Assembly: GCA_013396755.1 (NCBI GenBank)
Contig: VWZF01003010.1
Span: forward strand, 240,955-304,954
Direction: 5' to 3'
DNA from: Sclerurus mexicanus
Lineage: Eukaryota; Chordata; Aves; Passeriformes; Furnariidae
Length of the DNA stretch: 64,000 nt
The translations under genes were made by a program, and so were the position numbers. The notes below the pieces were generated by a model. It was not told the DNA's origin and ran no database searches. It was given only the letters and a program-made list of their open reading frames with translations. Below, piece after piece: positions 22,976-37,250 of the stretch. Every line of letters starts with the position of its first letter. Within the stretch, counting starts at the first letter, position 1.

Positions 22976-25900
22976 ACTATGAGTCTCTGTTCATTTTATT
23001 TCAGATATTCCTGGACATCACAGTGTTGCCATCTCACGCTTGTTCTAGTGCAGGAATAAGAGCATAAATGTGAACCATGTACAGGCAATGCAGTGCTGCA
23101 TGTGGGCCTCTCTCACTCTCAAGTACCAACAGATCATGGCTCTGTTCTGCTCTATGAATGCTGTCTGAGCCCCAAGTGCTTTTGAAAAAAAAAAAATCAC
23201 CATCCACTGCCAAAACAGCTCCCCTTCTTCAACATAATTTGAGAATATATAGAAAAATCCAGAGGACAGTGTCCTCCACTCCAGCAGTAGTTACATTTTT
23301 ATGAAGTTATTTATGTCTATGGCCAAGTTCTGCAAAACTTCATAAAGCATGCATCCTCTTCACACCACTAATTCTATCAAATCTGATCAAGCTAACTGTG
23401 GGAGTTAGGAATATAAGCACAGGATCAGGACTATAGTATGTGAAATCCTCAGAGATGAAAGTGCAACATAGTTTGAAAATAGTATTTCTATTAATAATGA
23501 ATGTTTTCAATTTATACCAGATTTTGTAATGTTTCTGGGTATGCAGTGTTCTGTTGTTGACCCAGATGCTATCCTTTCTGACTGATTTGGTTCCCTTTCA
23601 CAAATGAGCACCCCCTACTCACTCTGGGGAAGATACTTAAGGGAAAAGGGCAGTTAAAATTGCAAAACCAGGGAATTAACTATAATAAAGTACAGGGAAA
23701 TTCCATGCAAATATGGCCCTTAATTTCTTAGGCCTCTGCAACTTATCAGTACCTTTCAACAGGGCTAATGTCAGGTACTGTATAGCATTTCTTATTTTCA
23801 GAAAGCTGTTTCCTAAGGTCCAGATGATGTTATAAGTGGTATAACAAGACTCAAAGTAGTTTTGCCAGATGTGATATCCCCTGTTGCAGCCTCAAATAGA
23901 CTGAGAATGAGGAATGCATGCTCCATTAATTTCCATTGGAGTGAAGAATGCATTACTCCTTTGCCATTCCCATACTAAGAAATCTTCACATAGTCACAGC
24001 TTTATTTTCTTTATTCAGGAAGCCATGTATTCCAGCATTCTCCTGTATTTGCTTTTTGAAGATGTTCACTGACTTCTTCCTTTGTCACTTCTGCAACACA
24101 TATGCACAATCCTGTCTACACACACCAACACAAATTATGTCCTCAGGGGAATATCTACAATGACCTGTTACTTGGAGTATTTCATAGCTGGTTTTCTCCT
24201 TCCAGTGATTAAACCCACAAATTTAGTTAATGTACAGAGCAGGTTTCATGCATAAATCTACCCCCCATAATTGCTTTTAAAATGCTGGAACCACTTTCAG
24301 GTGCTGTCATACATTTCTTAGGCGGTGGCCTCCTTCTTTCGTGCATTCAGTAAATCAAAATTTACGTTACTTTTTCCCACCAGACATTTGTGTAAGGTAG
24401 ATCATTTCTTTGTGTGGTCTTTTTAAATAGCATTTTTGGCAGATTTCGAAAAAAAGACACATATATAAATAAAAAGATATTACTACGAAGGCTCTTAAAG
24501 GATGGTAACTACTAAACAGTCTCAGACATACTAACGGAGGGAGAAACTCATGACATGTCTCTCTCACATTTTTATACTGGTCATTACAAATTGTACATCT
24601 CGCACCACTGTTCCGAAGTGTTACTTTATTATTAAAAGTGTCAGTAACTTGGCCTTTTCCAAATTAACTCCTCTTCACCTCTAAATGACAAGAAAAAGGG
24701 ATATGTGTCTTTTTAGCCAGTCAGCAGAACTGCACTGTCACAATGTGCTAATGCTCCACTACTTGCACACAGAAAAAGGTGTTCTTTCATGGTAAAGCTT
24801 AAAACTGCACTGACAGTATTGTAATAGATCCCGTGTTACTACAATTTCACTGAAATTATAAATATCTATTAAAAAAAGCTTTTGTGCAGAGGCTAAACCG
24901 AATTGCTTATATTAAAAAAAAAAAAAGGTAGCAAGTACAGTCTTCTTTCTGTTGTCATAGTTTCTAAAAGTTTCTTTGCTTGACAGTTCAAAAATTCAGC
25001 AACTTTCCCTGGATTCCCTAATCCTTTCTACAAATGGGGGAAGTTTCTACCATATTTATCCCAGGCTTTGCCAGAAATGTAATTCATTTTCAATACTAAG
25101 TTGCTGAATCTTTGTTTAAGTGAATTTGAAATGTATCTAGTGTTTCTCACAAGAAGAATATAAAGTGTAGCTAGAGAGGTTAAGTCTCAGTTCGTCTCAG
25201 GTACTCGCTTCCATCAGAAAAAAGTATTAGCAGAAATCTAGAAATGTAGCCCGGATCTTCAGCTATGTAAGCTGATATACTTCCACTTGTTTCATAAACT
25301 ATGATGGGTTATTTCAGAGGAGGATCTGTCACAATTCATCTCTGCTTTGAAAATTGTATGGGGTGATAATCACAGAGAATATTGCTACATGTCTGACATA
25401 TTGCACCAATATTGCTCAAATGTGGTGTGTTGTTTTTTCTTGTGTAGCAAGTCGCTTTGCAATGCATGAACAATACTAAAATTAGCATGATGCTAGTAAT
25501 TTCCTTATTGTTAAACTAATCTCATAGTCTCAAATCTGAGTGACAGAAACAGGGAAAAGCTTTCAGGTTCACAAAAAAGAAGAAAAACCCCAAAAACATA
25601 TCCTTAAAATATAATGAAACTTTTCCAAAACACAGATACAGAGCTGAGCTCAGCTTCATGAACACTGCTTAGTGACTTACAAAATCAGTGAAGTGTTACC
25701 AGCATAACCAAGGTTGGAAGTATTGCCTGCCAAAAACACTAAAGTCCACAAGGCAGCAGAAGGTGGCCATCCTCACCACCGTGAGGCACAAATGCCCTGA
25801 GACCAAAGAGGCAAGCCTTCTCCTCAGACACTTTTCTCATGAGTGCAAGCTGGCAGTTCCCCCAGGCTTCCCAGCATTTCAAGTGTGTTTTGAAAGTAGT

Positions 25901-26125
25901 GAGTAGTCCGGATGCCCAGCCCAAACAGGTGACAAGTTGTAATGAAATATTCCTTGCAGAATTACTCAATCAGACTAAGGGAAAAAGGAGTGTGGAAGTC
26001 TACTTAATAAAAATCACCCTTTGAAAATCTTCAATGTTCTCTCTCTACCACAGTCGTAGCTCTTCCCTTTGGTGCTCTTCCCTTCCGTAGCATAGGCATG
26101 AGCACTTCTTCTGTCCTTTCCTGTT

Positions 26126-26145
26126 CTGTTCATGATCATGAACAG
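26126..26145. repeat. Perfect 20-bp palindrome
   Basis: ctgttcatgatcatgaacag is identical to its own reverse complement. It has the form of a site for a dimeric DNA-binding protein or a small cruciform; no specific factor is assigned. Confidence 0.95.
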
Positions 26146-29100
26146 TGGCTGAATAATGATCCTGGTTTGCACCTTCTTTCCTGGACGATCCCAGGACCAT
26201 TTTGCTCATTATCTCCATTCTGCTTGTTCTCATTTGCCGCTATCAATTCCCCACCCAAGGCCAACTTAGCCAATGTCACAACACTCACTGACATCTCATT
26301 TGAAAGCTCACCACAAATACACCTGCACAGCACAGATATGGTCACCCACATTACCCTCAGGTGGCTGAAAATGAGTGACACTGACAGTGAAGCTGCAGTT
26401 CAAACCTCCCATTGGTTCGCCTATGAAAAACACATCGGACCCTCTGCCGTTACGGTTTCCTTGATAGTAGACATATATAACAGCTAGAAAGAAATAACAT
26501 GCATGTACTAACTCACAGAGAGCTTGCACCTTCATGTTTCTAACTACATATATCTGAAGAGGAAGGATAGAGATCCAGGAGCAGGGGAGATGTTCCTTGC
26601 TCCATCACAGGTTTGACTTAGAAACACTTGGAAGTCACGTAGCTCCTCAGATTCCTGTTTATAAAATGATGTGGGGCTGGGCTTGTGACAGATCACCTCC
26701 GCATAACTCAACTGCAGTGGCATGTGCAGACTGCTAAACTGGCCCTGAGAAGTTGAGTTAACATGGCAAGGTTGCAAAAAATACTACTCTACTTGAAAAC
26801 TGGATTTATTTTTTATTTTTCACAAGTGGCTCCAATCAGGCCAATGCTGAGTGATGCTACTCAGCTTGAACAGATGTTGATGATTTTCCTCTTGCCTCTG
26901 CTAGTTAAGCACCACTGTATCTATGCTGCAGAGTGCAGAACTGAAGGCTGAGAGGCACTTGCAAACTCTGGTTACGGAGATCAATAAAGAACAGAGATTG
27001 CTACTCCCTTTCCACCATCTTAACTCCTAAGCCCTCCTTTTACTACACACTATTTGACTTTTCAGTTTTATGAACTGCATTGAGCTGAATGAAGAGTTCA
27101 AAACAGATGGGCTAATTTACCTCTTTCTGCTCACAGTCATTCTGTGGATGGACTGTGGTTTCTTCCCTTTTACCAATTATCTGAGTTTATCTGACAAAGT
27201 GTTTTTCATAAAACAGTTAATCAGAACTATTCAAAAATATAAGCTAAATTACTTAGATAATACTGGCCACATGAGAAATATGTTCTTTTCCTCTCTCAGC
27301 TGATTGGATATACTCAAACACATCTCCACAGCAAATATTTATATCTACACCATTAACATTCTACTTCAGCCTATTAGAGTTTTGGTGCTCTACTCTATTT
27401 GTAGCTCTAATAATTTAAAAAAGCTCTTTTAAAAATTATTTCAAAATATATATCTCTCTAATAAATAACACAGATAGATTACCATCAATCTGGGCACTCA
27501 AAAATTATTGCAAAGCATGAGAGTTTCTACCTTCCCTCCAAATGATTTCTAATGTGGTAGTATAATCCTTCCTTCTCCATTTATTATCCTATTTATAATC
27601 TTCTACTAACCTTTATGTTACCATTTGTTCCTAGTGCTTACTCAAATAGGGAACCTGAACTTAAATCCTTCCCTGGGGTCCGGCAAAGATTTAGGTGGCA
27701 CTGACTGCTGCTCTGCCCTTCCTCGCATGGCAGACCAAAAAGTATGTGGATTTATTCTTGCCCACAAAGATTCCTTCCCATTCAAAGATATTCAAAGTGC
27801 CACAGGCACATAAAAGGTATTCCTTTGGCTGTACGGGCCCATAAACACTTCACTGAGAGCAGAACCTTGTTTTCTCAATGGGCCTGTGTGGATAAAATTG
27901 AATACTATGGAGGGAAGTAAAATCAGCTTATAAAAATGTACCCACCCATCACTTCACATAGCATACATGCCACAGCCTGATCCTGTCTTGCACCACTCTG
28001 CATCCAGAGTAGTTTCAGTAAGGCTGCCACATTTTGGACTTGCCCCATGTCATTAGGAGGCAGAACCTGAATGTATGTAGCCACATCATATCACTTCTAA
28101 GCAGAGGAAACCTTAATATGGACTTTCCAATCTCAGCTACATAAGACCTACTTACCTTACACATGCTCTCTCAGACATGCAAGCCCTAATGTAATTAGGC
28201 AGATGCTTTCCTTCGCCCAGGTGATCTGCAAGCACTGACGCACATGTTTTCTGGTTTCACATCCCTCTCCACCCCCCATTTCATTTCTGCTCCATGCTTT
28301 TGGCTCACAGTCTGTGAGCTATTTCAGTGGTGAGCCAGAACATGCTGCACAGAACTGCTCCCACAGATGATGACATGATATGAGATACAAGGTGTGATGA
28401 CGCCAGTATCTGTATCAGTATATATCGCCTTTATGGCTGGCACAATGAAAACATGAAAAATGCTGCCTATTTTTTTCTCTCTGGGTTTTGGGGTTATGGT
28501 GCATATTCTGAGAATTTGCGACCCCCAAGGCAGTGAGCTTCAATTAAACTTTCCACTGTGACCAGACCGCAGACAATGATTATGGCACTGCTGCTACAGT
28601 CCTAGCTGCACTATGTCACAACCAGGCAGAAATGAAGCACAAGAGTAGTGGAGGGGTGGGAGAGGGGAAGATGCTTTTACCTCCACCTGCTGTAAGTCCT
28701 GCAACCCCTGCACTGGACTGCACACTGTCTTCATCTCTCCCCATAACAACTCTTGCTACCAGGTCCCATCCCAAGACAGCTCGCTGCCAACTAGAGCTGC
28801 TAAGTGAGTGAAACACTCAAGTCCCCAACGCACTTGTCAACAGCAGCAGTGAATCCAGGCTCAGCTGCAACCTGGCAGACACACGTGGTCAGCAATGTGC
28901 TTTTTATTACCAGGATAGATGGAGCAGGCCTGCAGCACTGGCCTTGTCCAGCCAAAGCCCTGAGAAGCATACCTTGCTCCTAAGAGGTAGAGAACTCAGC
29001 AGCCCAAAACATCTTCAGCAGCAAAAGTCAGTGCTGAAAGCAGACAAGTTCCATTACTCTCCTGGAGGCACAGTGAGTGGGACAAGGGAAGGGAGAGGTT

Positions 29101-32100
29101 TTGCTTAGGAGGAAGGGAAGAAAGGAACTAAGGAGTACGTGCACCCACATGTGAAGCTCTGACAAAGAGTCGTGTGATTTATCATCATACTCCCACTTGT
29201 AACTCTGTGTGTCATCTTTACTTTTCATGTTATTTATTTACAAGTGCATTTTCAGTATCAACCCTTTCATTCATTAATCCTAATGTGGCCTTTTTCAATG
29301 TCTACTTACCATTTTAAATACTTACTATAATTTACTGGGCTTTCTTGAACACATCCAAGGTATATTATATGGGGCTAGCTTAATGGAAAGTCTTGTACAC
29401 CAAAGCAGGAAAAAAGCACATTTAATTTATGATGGCTTCGAATTTTGCTCATAATTTACTTCTGGAGAACTACTCATATAAAGCCACACCAATGAGAATT
29501 TTCAGTGGCGATGTAGAAGGAAAAAACCAATAAATGCTGATCTTATTATTCATTTTTATTTTGAAAGCTTTCCCATGTTGCATTCTGGGATTATGTAAAC
29601 TACTTAGAACTTGGCAACGTAATTTTTGCATCTCAATATGAAAGAAATGCAGTGTAATGAGATGTGAGCCATAGCAAGACCTTGTTTCAGGTGTGGTCAT
29701 AAGTATCTAAAGCAGTATCTAAAGCTTTTTGATCTAAAGAGTCATAAGGTTTCAGTTGTATGCATCCTTCACCGCCCTAATATTTGACAGGAGTTGAAGA
29801 CACTCAGCACAAACACTCATGCATAGAATTTGCAGCAGTCCTACACAAAGGAAAAGCTCTTTCAGCTTACTCCTTCCTTCTGCTGATTCATTAGCAAAGA
29901 GGGGTGATCACCAGTTTTTGCCCCACAAGTCAATTCCAGTGCAACCCCGTGAAACGCTAAAACAGATGGCATTGATGATGTCATGCAAAATAAGGAACAT
30001 TGCATGGGTTTAATTTTTTTTAAATTAAGATTTTTTTGAAAACCATCCCATTTTGGGCAGATGTCCCACTTTAACCACAGACAACTGAGACTCTGAGAAG
30101 CCTTTCCTGCCCAAGCACCAAAATGAAACATATTGAAAAAGGGAAAAACTGGTTACCAAATGCAGGTATAAAGCTGAGCAGCAGCACAGGCAATGCTGTG
30201 GGAGTGCCTTAGAGGTTCACCTGCACAGAACAGTCATGGTACCCCTTCCACCAGTTCAACTCCCAGCCCTGGGTGCACTGGCTCCAGTTTGCACTGGCAG
30301 AGAGCTTGTGTGCCTCAGCCTACAGAAAACGAGAATAGGAATAAAATACACAGTCGTAACTCTCCATTGCTTTGCAGAAGAATTGTGCTGTTTTCAGAGA
30401 GAGGATGCAGCCCGGTTGCTGTCAGTGGATAAAGTGGCTCACTTGCCTGCATCTGCATGTCATGTAGCAGGCAAGACCTCCCCGCTCCCTCCTGCACTTT
30501 GTTTGATCCCCAGCATCTTCTGCCCCCACCTTCTGCATCTACCCTTTCCCCATCCCCCCAGGATATTCATGAGGTGAGAGGACAGCCCACAGAGAGACCA
30601 GAAGAAGGCAGGTATGCTCTGCTGCGAGCATTTCTTGGGTTTCTGCCACTGTGCTTCTGATCCTGAAGCCTGACAGGCAGAGAAATCCGGCCGACACAAA
30701 ACCATGGTCTAATATTTTCCAAGCAGAGGTGGAGCTATGGCTGGTGAAATGTTTTCATAAGTCACTGAAAAAAAGCAAAGCCGCTTCCATCCCTCCATCT
30801 CCGGCTGCACAAAGACTGTCTGTTTCTTGTGTGCACAGACCTTAACATTTTGCCTTTGAGAAAGACAATTTCTGGTCACTGTTTGCAGGGGACACAGAAA
30901 ATTGCTTTTGGAAAGGAAGTCTCAGCCAGGACACAACTCCTTCAGGAAAATGTAGTCCTGCAGGTCTTCCTCAGTACCACTGTAAACCTGTCACACTAGT
31001 AAAGGAACCCCTAGAAAACCTATGCACTGTGGATCACCTTTACAGCAGTACCTTCAATCCAAATCATAAAAGTTTGGAAATACGAACATCATTAGTAGTA
31101 AAGAATTGGTAAAATATATACAGTCTTCTAATTTTGTTAGAAGACGCCTCACTGAGGAAAGCTTTGGCCTGAGAAGAATGTGTGATATCAGGGCTAAACA
31201 AATTAATTTGATTTTAAACTTTCCCATGAGTCCTAGCATTTTCCCTTCCACTGGATATTATGACACCAGGAAAATGTGGTTTGTAAGGGATTTTAAAGAT
31301 TGAATGTGAAAGATTCTGCACAGCAAAAGAGATTACTATTTGTTGCTAATTTAGATAATAGCATGTATGCGAAGAATGTCTCGCCTCAATCTTCTTTGTT
31401 TAATGACCATTCGTTTGCAGTCATAGTTTTGTGCCTGCAATTAATTGTGCCTGCTATAGAATCTGTGGGTTGCACTTAATTGTGACTTTAGCTGAGAGCA
31501 GTTTGACATCTAGTTCCTTGGTTACTCCTGCAGATATGAAGGCTCTTTTAAATACTTGCTCATTTGTCATTAACTTAGTCCAAACAATTTCAGGAACTCA
31601 GAATAGATGTATTAAAGAATTTGGAAGATAAACATTGCACCAGTATTGACACTTTACCCAGAGAAATCTTTGGACACTCATTTATGGCTTTGCCACAAGC
31701 CACAATCAACATACAGCTTACACTGTGTTGCTGGGACCTCCACTACCATCAAGGATGTGATTTCCACACGTAAAGGCAAAGCCAGCTTATGTCTAATTAT
31801 GGTGAGCACACAGCAGAGCATGGAACAAGAGTTTGTATGTTGCCTTCCAGGAAGGATGTTGCTCATGCCCAAGCCCAGGCTGCCTCAGCATCAATGTTTC
31901 TGCAGTCCCAATTAGCTAAACGAAGAACAACCTTGGGAATCTCTAACCCTCCTGTTTTCACAACACTTGCTAGGCACAAAATCCCCACCTGGTCTTTGCT
32001 TCTTTCTGTGAGTGAGTAACAAAGTGGATCAACCATATAAAGTCCGCACTAGGTGTCCCTGGAGTGTCTGGTCCATTACAGCACAGTGAGCAACTGGGAA

Positions 32101-33722
32101 AAGGGCAGAGACCAACTTCTCACCCAAACCTAATCATTGCTTACCCAGATGTTCATGGAAACAAGTGACATCCCTGTCATAGCTGCTTTTGCCATACGAC
32201 TATGGGAAGGTCACCATGGCATTCCTGCAGAGCTAAAGGAACATAAGGTTGAACCTGTGAATGCTTTGAGATCCTCTGATGGGATACAATCACCTTCCTT
32301 GTGTAAAGTTTTAGCAAGACATTTTTTTCTCCAAAAGCAGCCAGTCTTCCTTACCCTCTCTTTACCTTTACTCCTCACTCAGATGTATCTTAGAGAAATG
32401 GAATGGTGGTTTCCCATACAGAACTGAAACAAAATGCAGAAGACTGCCAAGATTAGATGACTACTTTTTTCTCCTCCCTTTGTGTGTCTGCGTTAAAGAA
32501 GTCCTGATACCTTCTTTGTAATTTTAAAGCCTATTCTGGAGCATTTGTGACGGCTTAGAAAAAGTTCAACAGAGCTGGACCACTACTAATGCATTAGGTG
32601 TTGAGTTAGTTCCAACTAGACCTGACTGAAAATGAACACAAAGAAGAAAAAGGCCTGAAACCGAGAAGCGGGTTCTTGGTAACCTATTCAAAGCTGAGAA
32701 TTCTTGGGAAAGTCAAAAAGAAATATGGAGAGGATACCAACGCAGAGCTCAAGCAGCTTCAAGGAGGAAAACCAGTGGTGGGAAGATGTTCCCTGGGATT
32801 TTCAGGAGGCAGTCAAGAAGGATGCAGAGGCAGAGAGACACAGAATACAGTATATAGAGACAGGAAAGAGACTGCTGTTTAACACAGGGTAAACTGAAAC
32901 TCTACTCACCAGCAGTAAAGGACAATAAATCCCCAATGTGCAGAAGTGAAGACTGTTGCATACCCTGAAGAACAGGGCCCAGGGAGGGAGGCAAATGCTG
33001 GGGTGAGTGGCATGGGCTGTTGTGTGGGGAACCAGATGTTTCACTCAAAGGATGATCAAGTCAGAGCTCTGCACCAGGCAAAGAGAGTGTCAAGGGCAAG
33101 TGGGGTGCCACTGGAGGAGCTGCTGCTGTGCCAAGGGCACTGGTGCTGATTACATGTCATGAAACATATTGCTCTGATAATTGAAACAAAATCTGGCAAC
33201 ACTGCACTGAAAATACAATGGAAGAAACATTAGTCTACTGCTGCAGCACTGGCAAGACTGAAGGGAGCTGACTAACAAAACCTATGGGGAAAGAAATTCT
33301 ATTTTTTTTCAGGTAAAGTGTGCATGAGGGATTAATATATAAGTATTTGTTTCCTGTAACTTTGGTATAATAGTCTCTATGTTGATCTAGTGAATAACAA
33401 CAAAAAAATAAAGTTAAAATAAGGTTGAGTACAGCCATTCAGCTGTCAATCTAAAATCTTATTAGACATGTTTGTCCTCAAATTCAAGTATAACATTTTT
33501 TTGATTGATAGAAAATGACAGGTAGTAAAGTTATGCAATTATGCATGGAGGTGACATTTTTTCTCCAATAACACTTTAGGAATGTAAGAATTTTGTCATC
33601 CTCACTACCTGCCTTGTTGAGAAGATGTGATTTACACTCTTATCTTGGGGGAAGGGAAAAAGAATCATTGCTACCTCAGTGAATGATCTGTGCATATTTT
33701 AAATTGGAATATACATCCTTTT

Positions 33723-33742
33723 TATAGTACTATAGTACTATA
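33723..33742. repeat. Perfect 20-bp palindrome
   Basis: tatagtactatagtactata is its own reverse complement and also contains two tatagtac units in tandem. It probably arose from a short local duplication in AT-rich DNA. Confidence 0.95.
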
Positions 33743-35779
33743 TCCAGACATCTTTTCTGAACAGAGTTTCTTTGGGACTGGATGCATTTTTGAGCAGCTG
33801 TGGCAGGAAGCACTCACAAGCAGGAGGCTGACATACTGTAGAAAGAAGAAGACCTGCCATAATACCTATGCACTGGGTGGTGCCCAGGGTCCAAACACAG
33901 CCTAAAGTTTTGGTTGATCTTTTCCATCTCTGGATGTAAGGGCTGACTGAAACTGTCTGCATGTGCACTATTTTCTTCCATCTTCTCCTGCCTAGCACCT
34001 GACACCTGCAAATTGGATGTGTTACAAGGACTGCCATGTATATGTTGCAAAGTCCACAATATTCAGCATGTGCAAATGAACAATAATTAAAATTAACAGA
34101 GCAGGCCTCAGAGTTTAATGCAAGATGTCAATTCTCTCTCTGAGTGGAACTGTGATCCATGTACATTAGAAAAGAATGGGTAAGGCAGAGGAGACCTCTT
34201 AAAGAACAATGAGACACAGAGGGAACAGCAATAACAACAACAAAAAAAAAAAGACTACGATAATATTGCTAGCACACAATTTAGAAAGCAGCCACCTGCA
34301 CTCTCAGTCAGCAGCATTGCCAACCGCTGCTATGTATCCAAAGCAATGCACCTCCTCGTGCCCCAGTTCAGCAGCCTGCAGTGACACAGGACCAAGCACT
34401 TGGCAGGATAAGCTTGCCCAGAGTGTAAGGAGCAACTGAGCTGAAGTGAGCTGTGTGTTTCTGGAGATGCACCAAGGAAGAGACACGCTGCAGCCTTTCC
34501 CTCCTCTATGGAATAGCCATTAAGGCACACTAATATTAAGGAAGGATTTCAACATATAACTGGTAATATATAGGAATTAGGCAAATATGAAACCAAAGGA
34601 GATATTTGAGACGTTCTGTACTAGGAAATCTTCCTATATTTGGTTATAATGTGTATCTTTAACTTAAAAAAGATCTGGCTGCACAGTTACCAGTATAGGT
34701 GATAAAAATAGATGTTAACTTCAAGCACATGGTTCTCACTAGAAATCTAAGATTATGCTTTTCTTCACAGTCCAGTTTTCTGAGATTAATTTCAGTTTAA
34801 ACAAACAGGACAGCTATCAGCCTTTTAATTCAAGTGGGTTGTTAGATTATGTAGATAGCTGAAATACTTCAGCACCTCAGAACGAGTTAGACTAGGACAC
34901 ATAGTGGAAGAATTTGAACCTAGATCAATGGGAATGTTCTTATTTCTCCCAATAAGAACTGAATAGTTTCCCTAAAAATTAGATTTCTTCAGCCCATGTA
35001 GTCTTTCATTTCTGAATTTATATGTTTTTTTAAGCCTCTGGAGCATCATGAAAAAAAGGCACTAATTTGAGAAAGGTGGCTTATTACAGTGTCTTCATTA
35101 AATATGGCTCCAGGTTCCTGTATTTATCCTTTCGTATCTTGCTGTCTTTTGATTCTGTCTTTATCATCATAGTCAAGCACTGACAGCAGATGTACACAAC
35201 AGCAGCAGACTGACTTTTATTTTTATAAAGAAATAAACAACAGTAGTGATCAGCTAATGTAGTTCCTCACCCATTCAGTCACCCCTGAGAGTTCCTTTAC
35301 CGGCTGATCTACTCATTAGTCGTGGGTTAAGGTAACACTGCCAGAGAAGTGCTTTGGGGAATGGAAAGCACATGGGGCCAACTCGCTGGGAATGATGCCC
35401 TCCCACCTCTATACTGAGATAGAAGGAATTAAAGGTGCAGAGACTCGCTAGCTCATACTGCAAGGTCCTTCCCTTCAGATGGAGAAGTCTTTTATTCTGT
35501 CCTATGTGACAGAAGTGGGAACATTCTCCTTGTCTTCTGAGGCCCATTCAGTAATCAGAAATGGGGAAATATGCAATCAAAATCCCTCAGAGCTAAGGAA
35601 TGTTTCTTGATATCCTGTCTAAATTCTCTTTTGATCTTCATCCCATCAAAACCTCTGGGGCCATCCTAAATCATCCTCTTCCCTGCTTGGTGTTTATGTC
35701 TTTCTGTTACTTATACACCATTAAAATGCACTCCTAATCAAAATATAATTCACTTAATCTTCTTTATAAATGAATCCCC

Positions 35780-37250
35780 TGAGACTCTTAATCATTTGGA
35801 TTACTCTTCTCTGGACTGTCTCCAATTTCTTGGCAGCACTCTGAGATTGACATGTCCCAAACTGTACACAGTTCTTTTGATGCAGCCTCAACTGTGCTAT
35901 AGAAAAGGAAACCGTTGCTGGAACTTGTCAGAGGGACTCTTGTGGAAACCAAATGGCATTGGCTTCATCTCTCTTTTCCATAAGAAAGCATAATGATTTG
36001 ACATCTTCAGAGTGAAGCATTTTCATTTTTACTTTTGAAATCATTTCCCATTTTGCTTTTTTGAATAATACTTGATATTATTTGGACACATTCTGTGTCC
36101 TGGCTGGAATGCAGTAGCCACGAATCTGAACAGTTGCATTGAGTTTTGCTATTTTATTTTGACTCACCTACATATCCAGGCTGTCACTTACAAGATTTAT
36201 CATTCATTTCTTCATTATATACTCTTATCACTTACCATCTTTGCTTTAGTGCAGACCATGTAGAAACTCAATCCACTACTCTGCATTGTGTCCTTCTCCA
36301 CCCTTTCACACATCATCATCAAAAATGTTAAATAAAACTCAACCTAGCTTATATCCCTGTATAGCATCACTGTAAGCAGTGCTCAGCAACTCAACACCTC
36401 AATTTATCATTTTCATTATTTTATGAACCTTCAGGTCTCTCTTGGTTTACATGACAATGCTGACATTCATATTACTCTTAATTCATACTTCAAGTAGGAT
36501 TTCGAGAGGGTCAAGAGGCACTACCTTCTTTACCTTTTTTCCCACTTTTATAACTTGATCTTAAAAAGCTATAAGGTTTGTCTGTTATTATTTATTCTCT
36601 AGAAAACCTTGACATTAATTGTGTTTATGGTTTGATTTCTATCTTAATAAACATGCCATTACATTATCAGGAACAGAAATTGGACCACTGAATGCTTAGT
36701 GCCTGGGGTTTTGGTTTGGTTTGTTTTTATTCTTTTTTCCTTTCAGAAGTTCAGTATTTTATTTCCTTTTTTCCACTAGCCTTCTGGTACCTTCCCATCA
36801 CACTCTGTAACTTTCTGTAAGTAATTGCTAGTGTTTTTGTAAGTTCATTAGCTAATTCCCTTAACACACTGAAATGCATGCACACCTGCTGATCTGTATA
36901 TATATTCAGAAGTTTAAAGTATTCTCTTACCTGCTTTTCATCAATAGCTTTGACAAAGTCATTATTGCTCCTTAATTATCCATTTCTCCTGTCCTTATTT
37001 TTCTTGTTTAACAGATTTTTATAGAGCATTTCAGCAGTTTACCCATTTTAGAACCATCATTGATATAATCTTTCTCCTCATTTATTAATGAGACTACTTT
37101 CTTTCCCATGTTTTCTGCTCTCTTAATATATTTCATATGCTTTTCTTATTCTCTTGGACCCCTTTGGCTATTGCTGACCCATTCTTCTTCCTGCTGTCCT
37201 AATAAGCCTTAATCAGAGGGGTTTTCTTCTTGATACTGTTTTGGGGTTTT
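35780..37250 (-). mobile_element. Ancient CR1/L3-like LINE relic, antisense
   Basis: A long, heavily eroded match to internal CR1-family sequence read in antisense. Landmarks in the expected order are ttctctggactgtctccaat (35807-35826), ...aaaatgttaaataaaactc... with atatccctgt (about 36321-36360), cttctggtaccttcccatca (36781-36800), gctaattcccttaacacact (36851-36870), and the segment around 37030-37200 corresponding to the region upstream of the RT. It is pyrimidine-rich and carries no usable frame. The order and spacing of landmarks are the evidence; each alone would be weak. The 5' end of the element points right. The divergence suggests an insertion much older than the CR1 copies at 4876 and 62330. 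Confidence 0.5.

Larger units (their letters stand above)
22135..35779. other. Long non-genic stretch, no gene recognised
   Basis: Many short frames on both strands and none recognisable. Perfect 20-bp palindromes occur at 26126-26145 and 33723-33742. A-runs are at 24914-24926 and about 34242-34252. A tandem 12-bp duplication (agtatctaaagc) is at 29702-29725. Purine-rich DNA at 32640-32900 gives a protein-like charged frame that is probably compositional. The 30193-30660 block is locally richer in G+C, with several overlapping frames but no recognisable protein. No CR1 3' end, LTR or tRNA was seen. Confidence 0.5.

Noticed and set aside
32698..32889. Protein-like charged frame (WWEDVPWDFQEAVKKDAEAER...) with GT at its end
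   Set aside because: The strand is purine-rich, which yields E/K/R-rich frames by composition; the donor lacks G at +5 and no clear acceptor precedes it.
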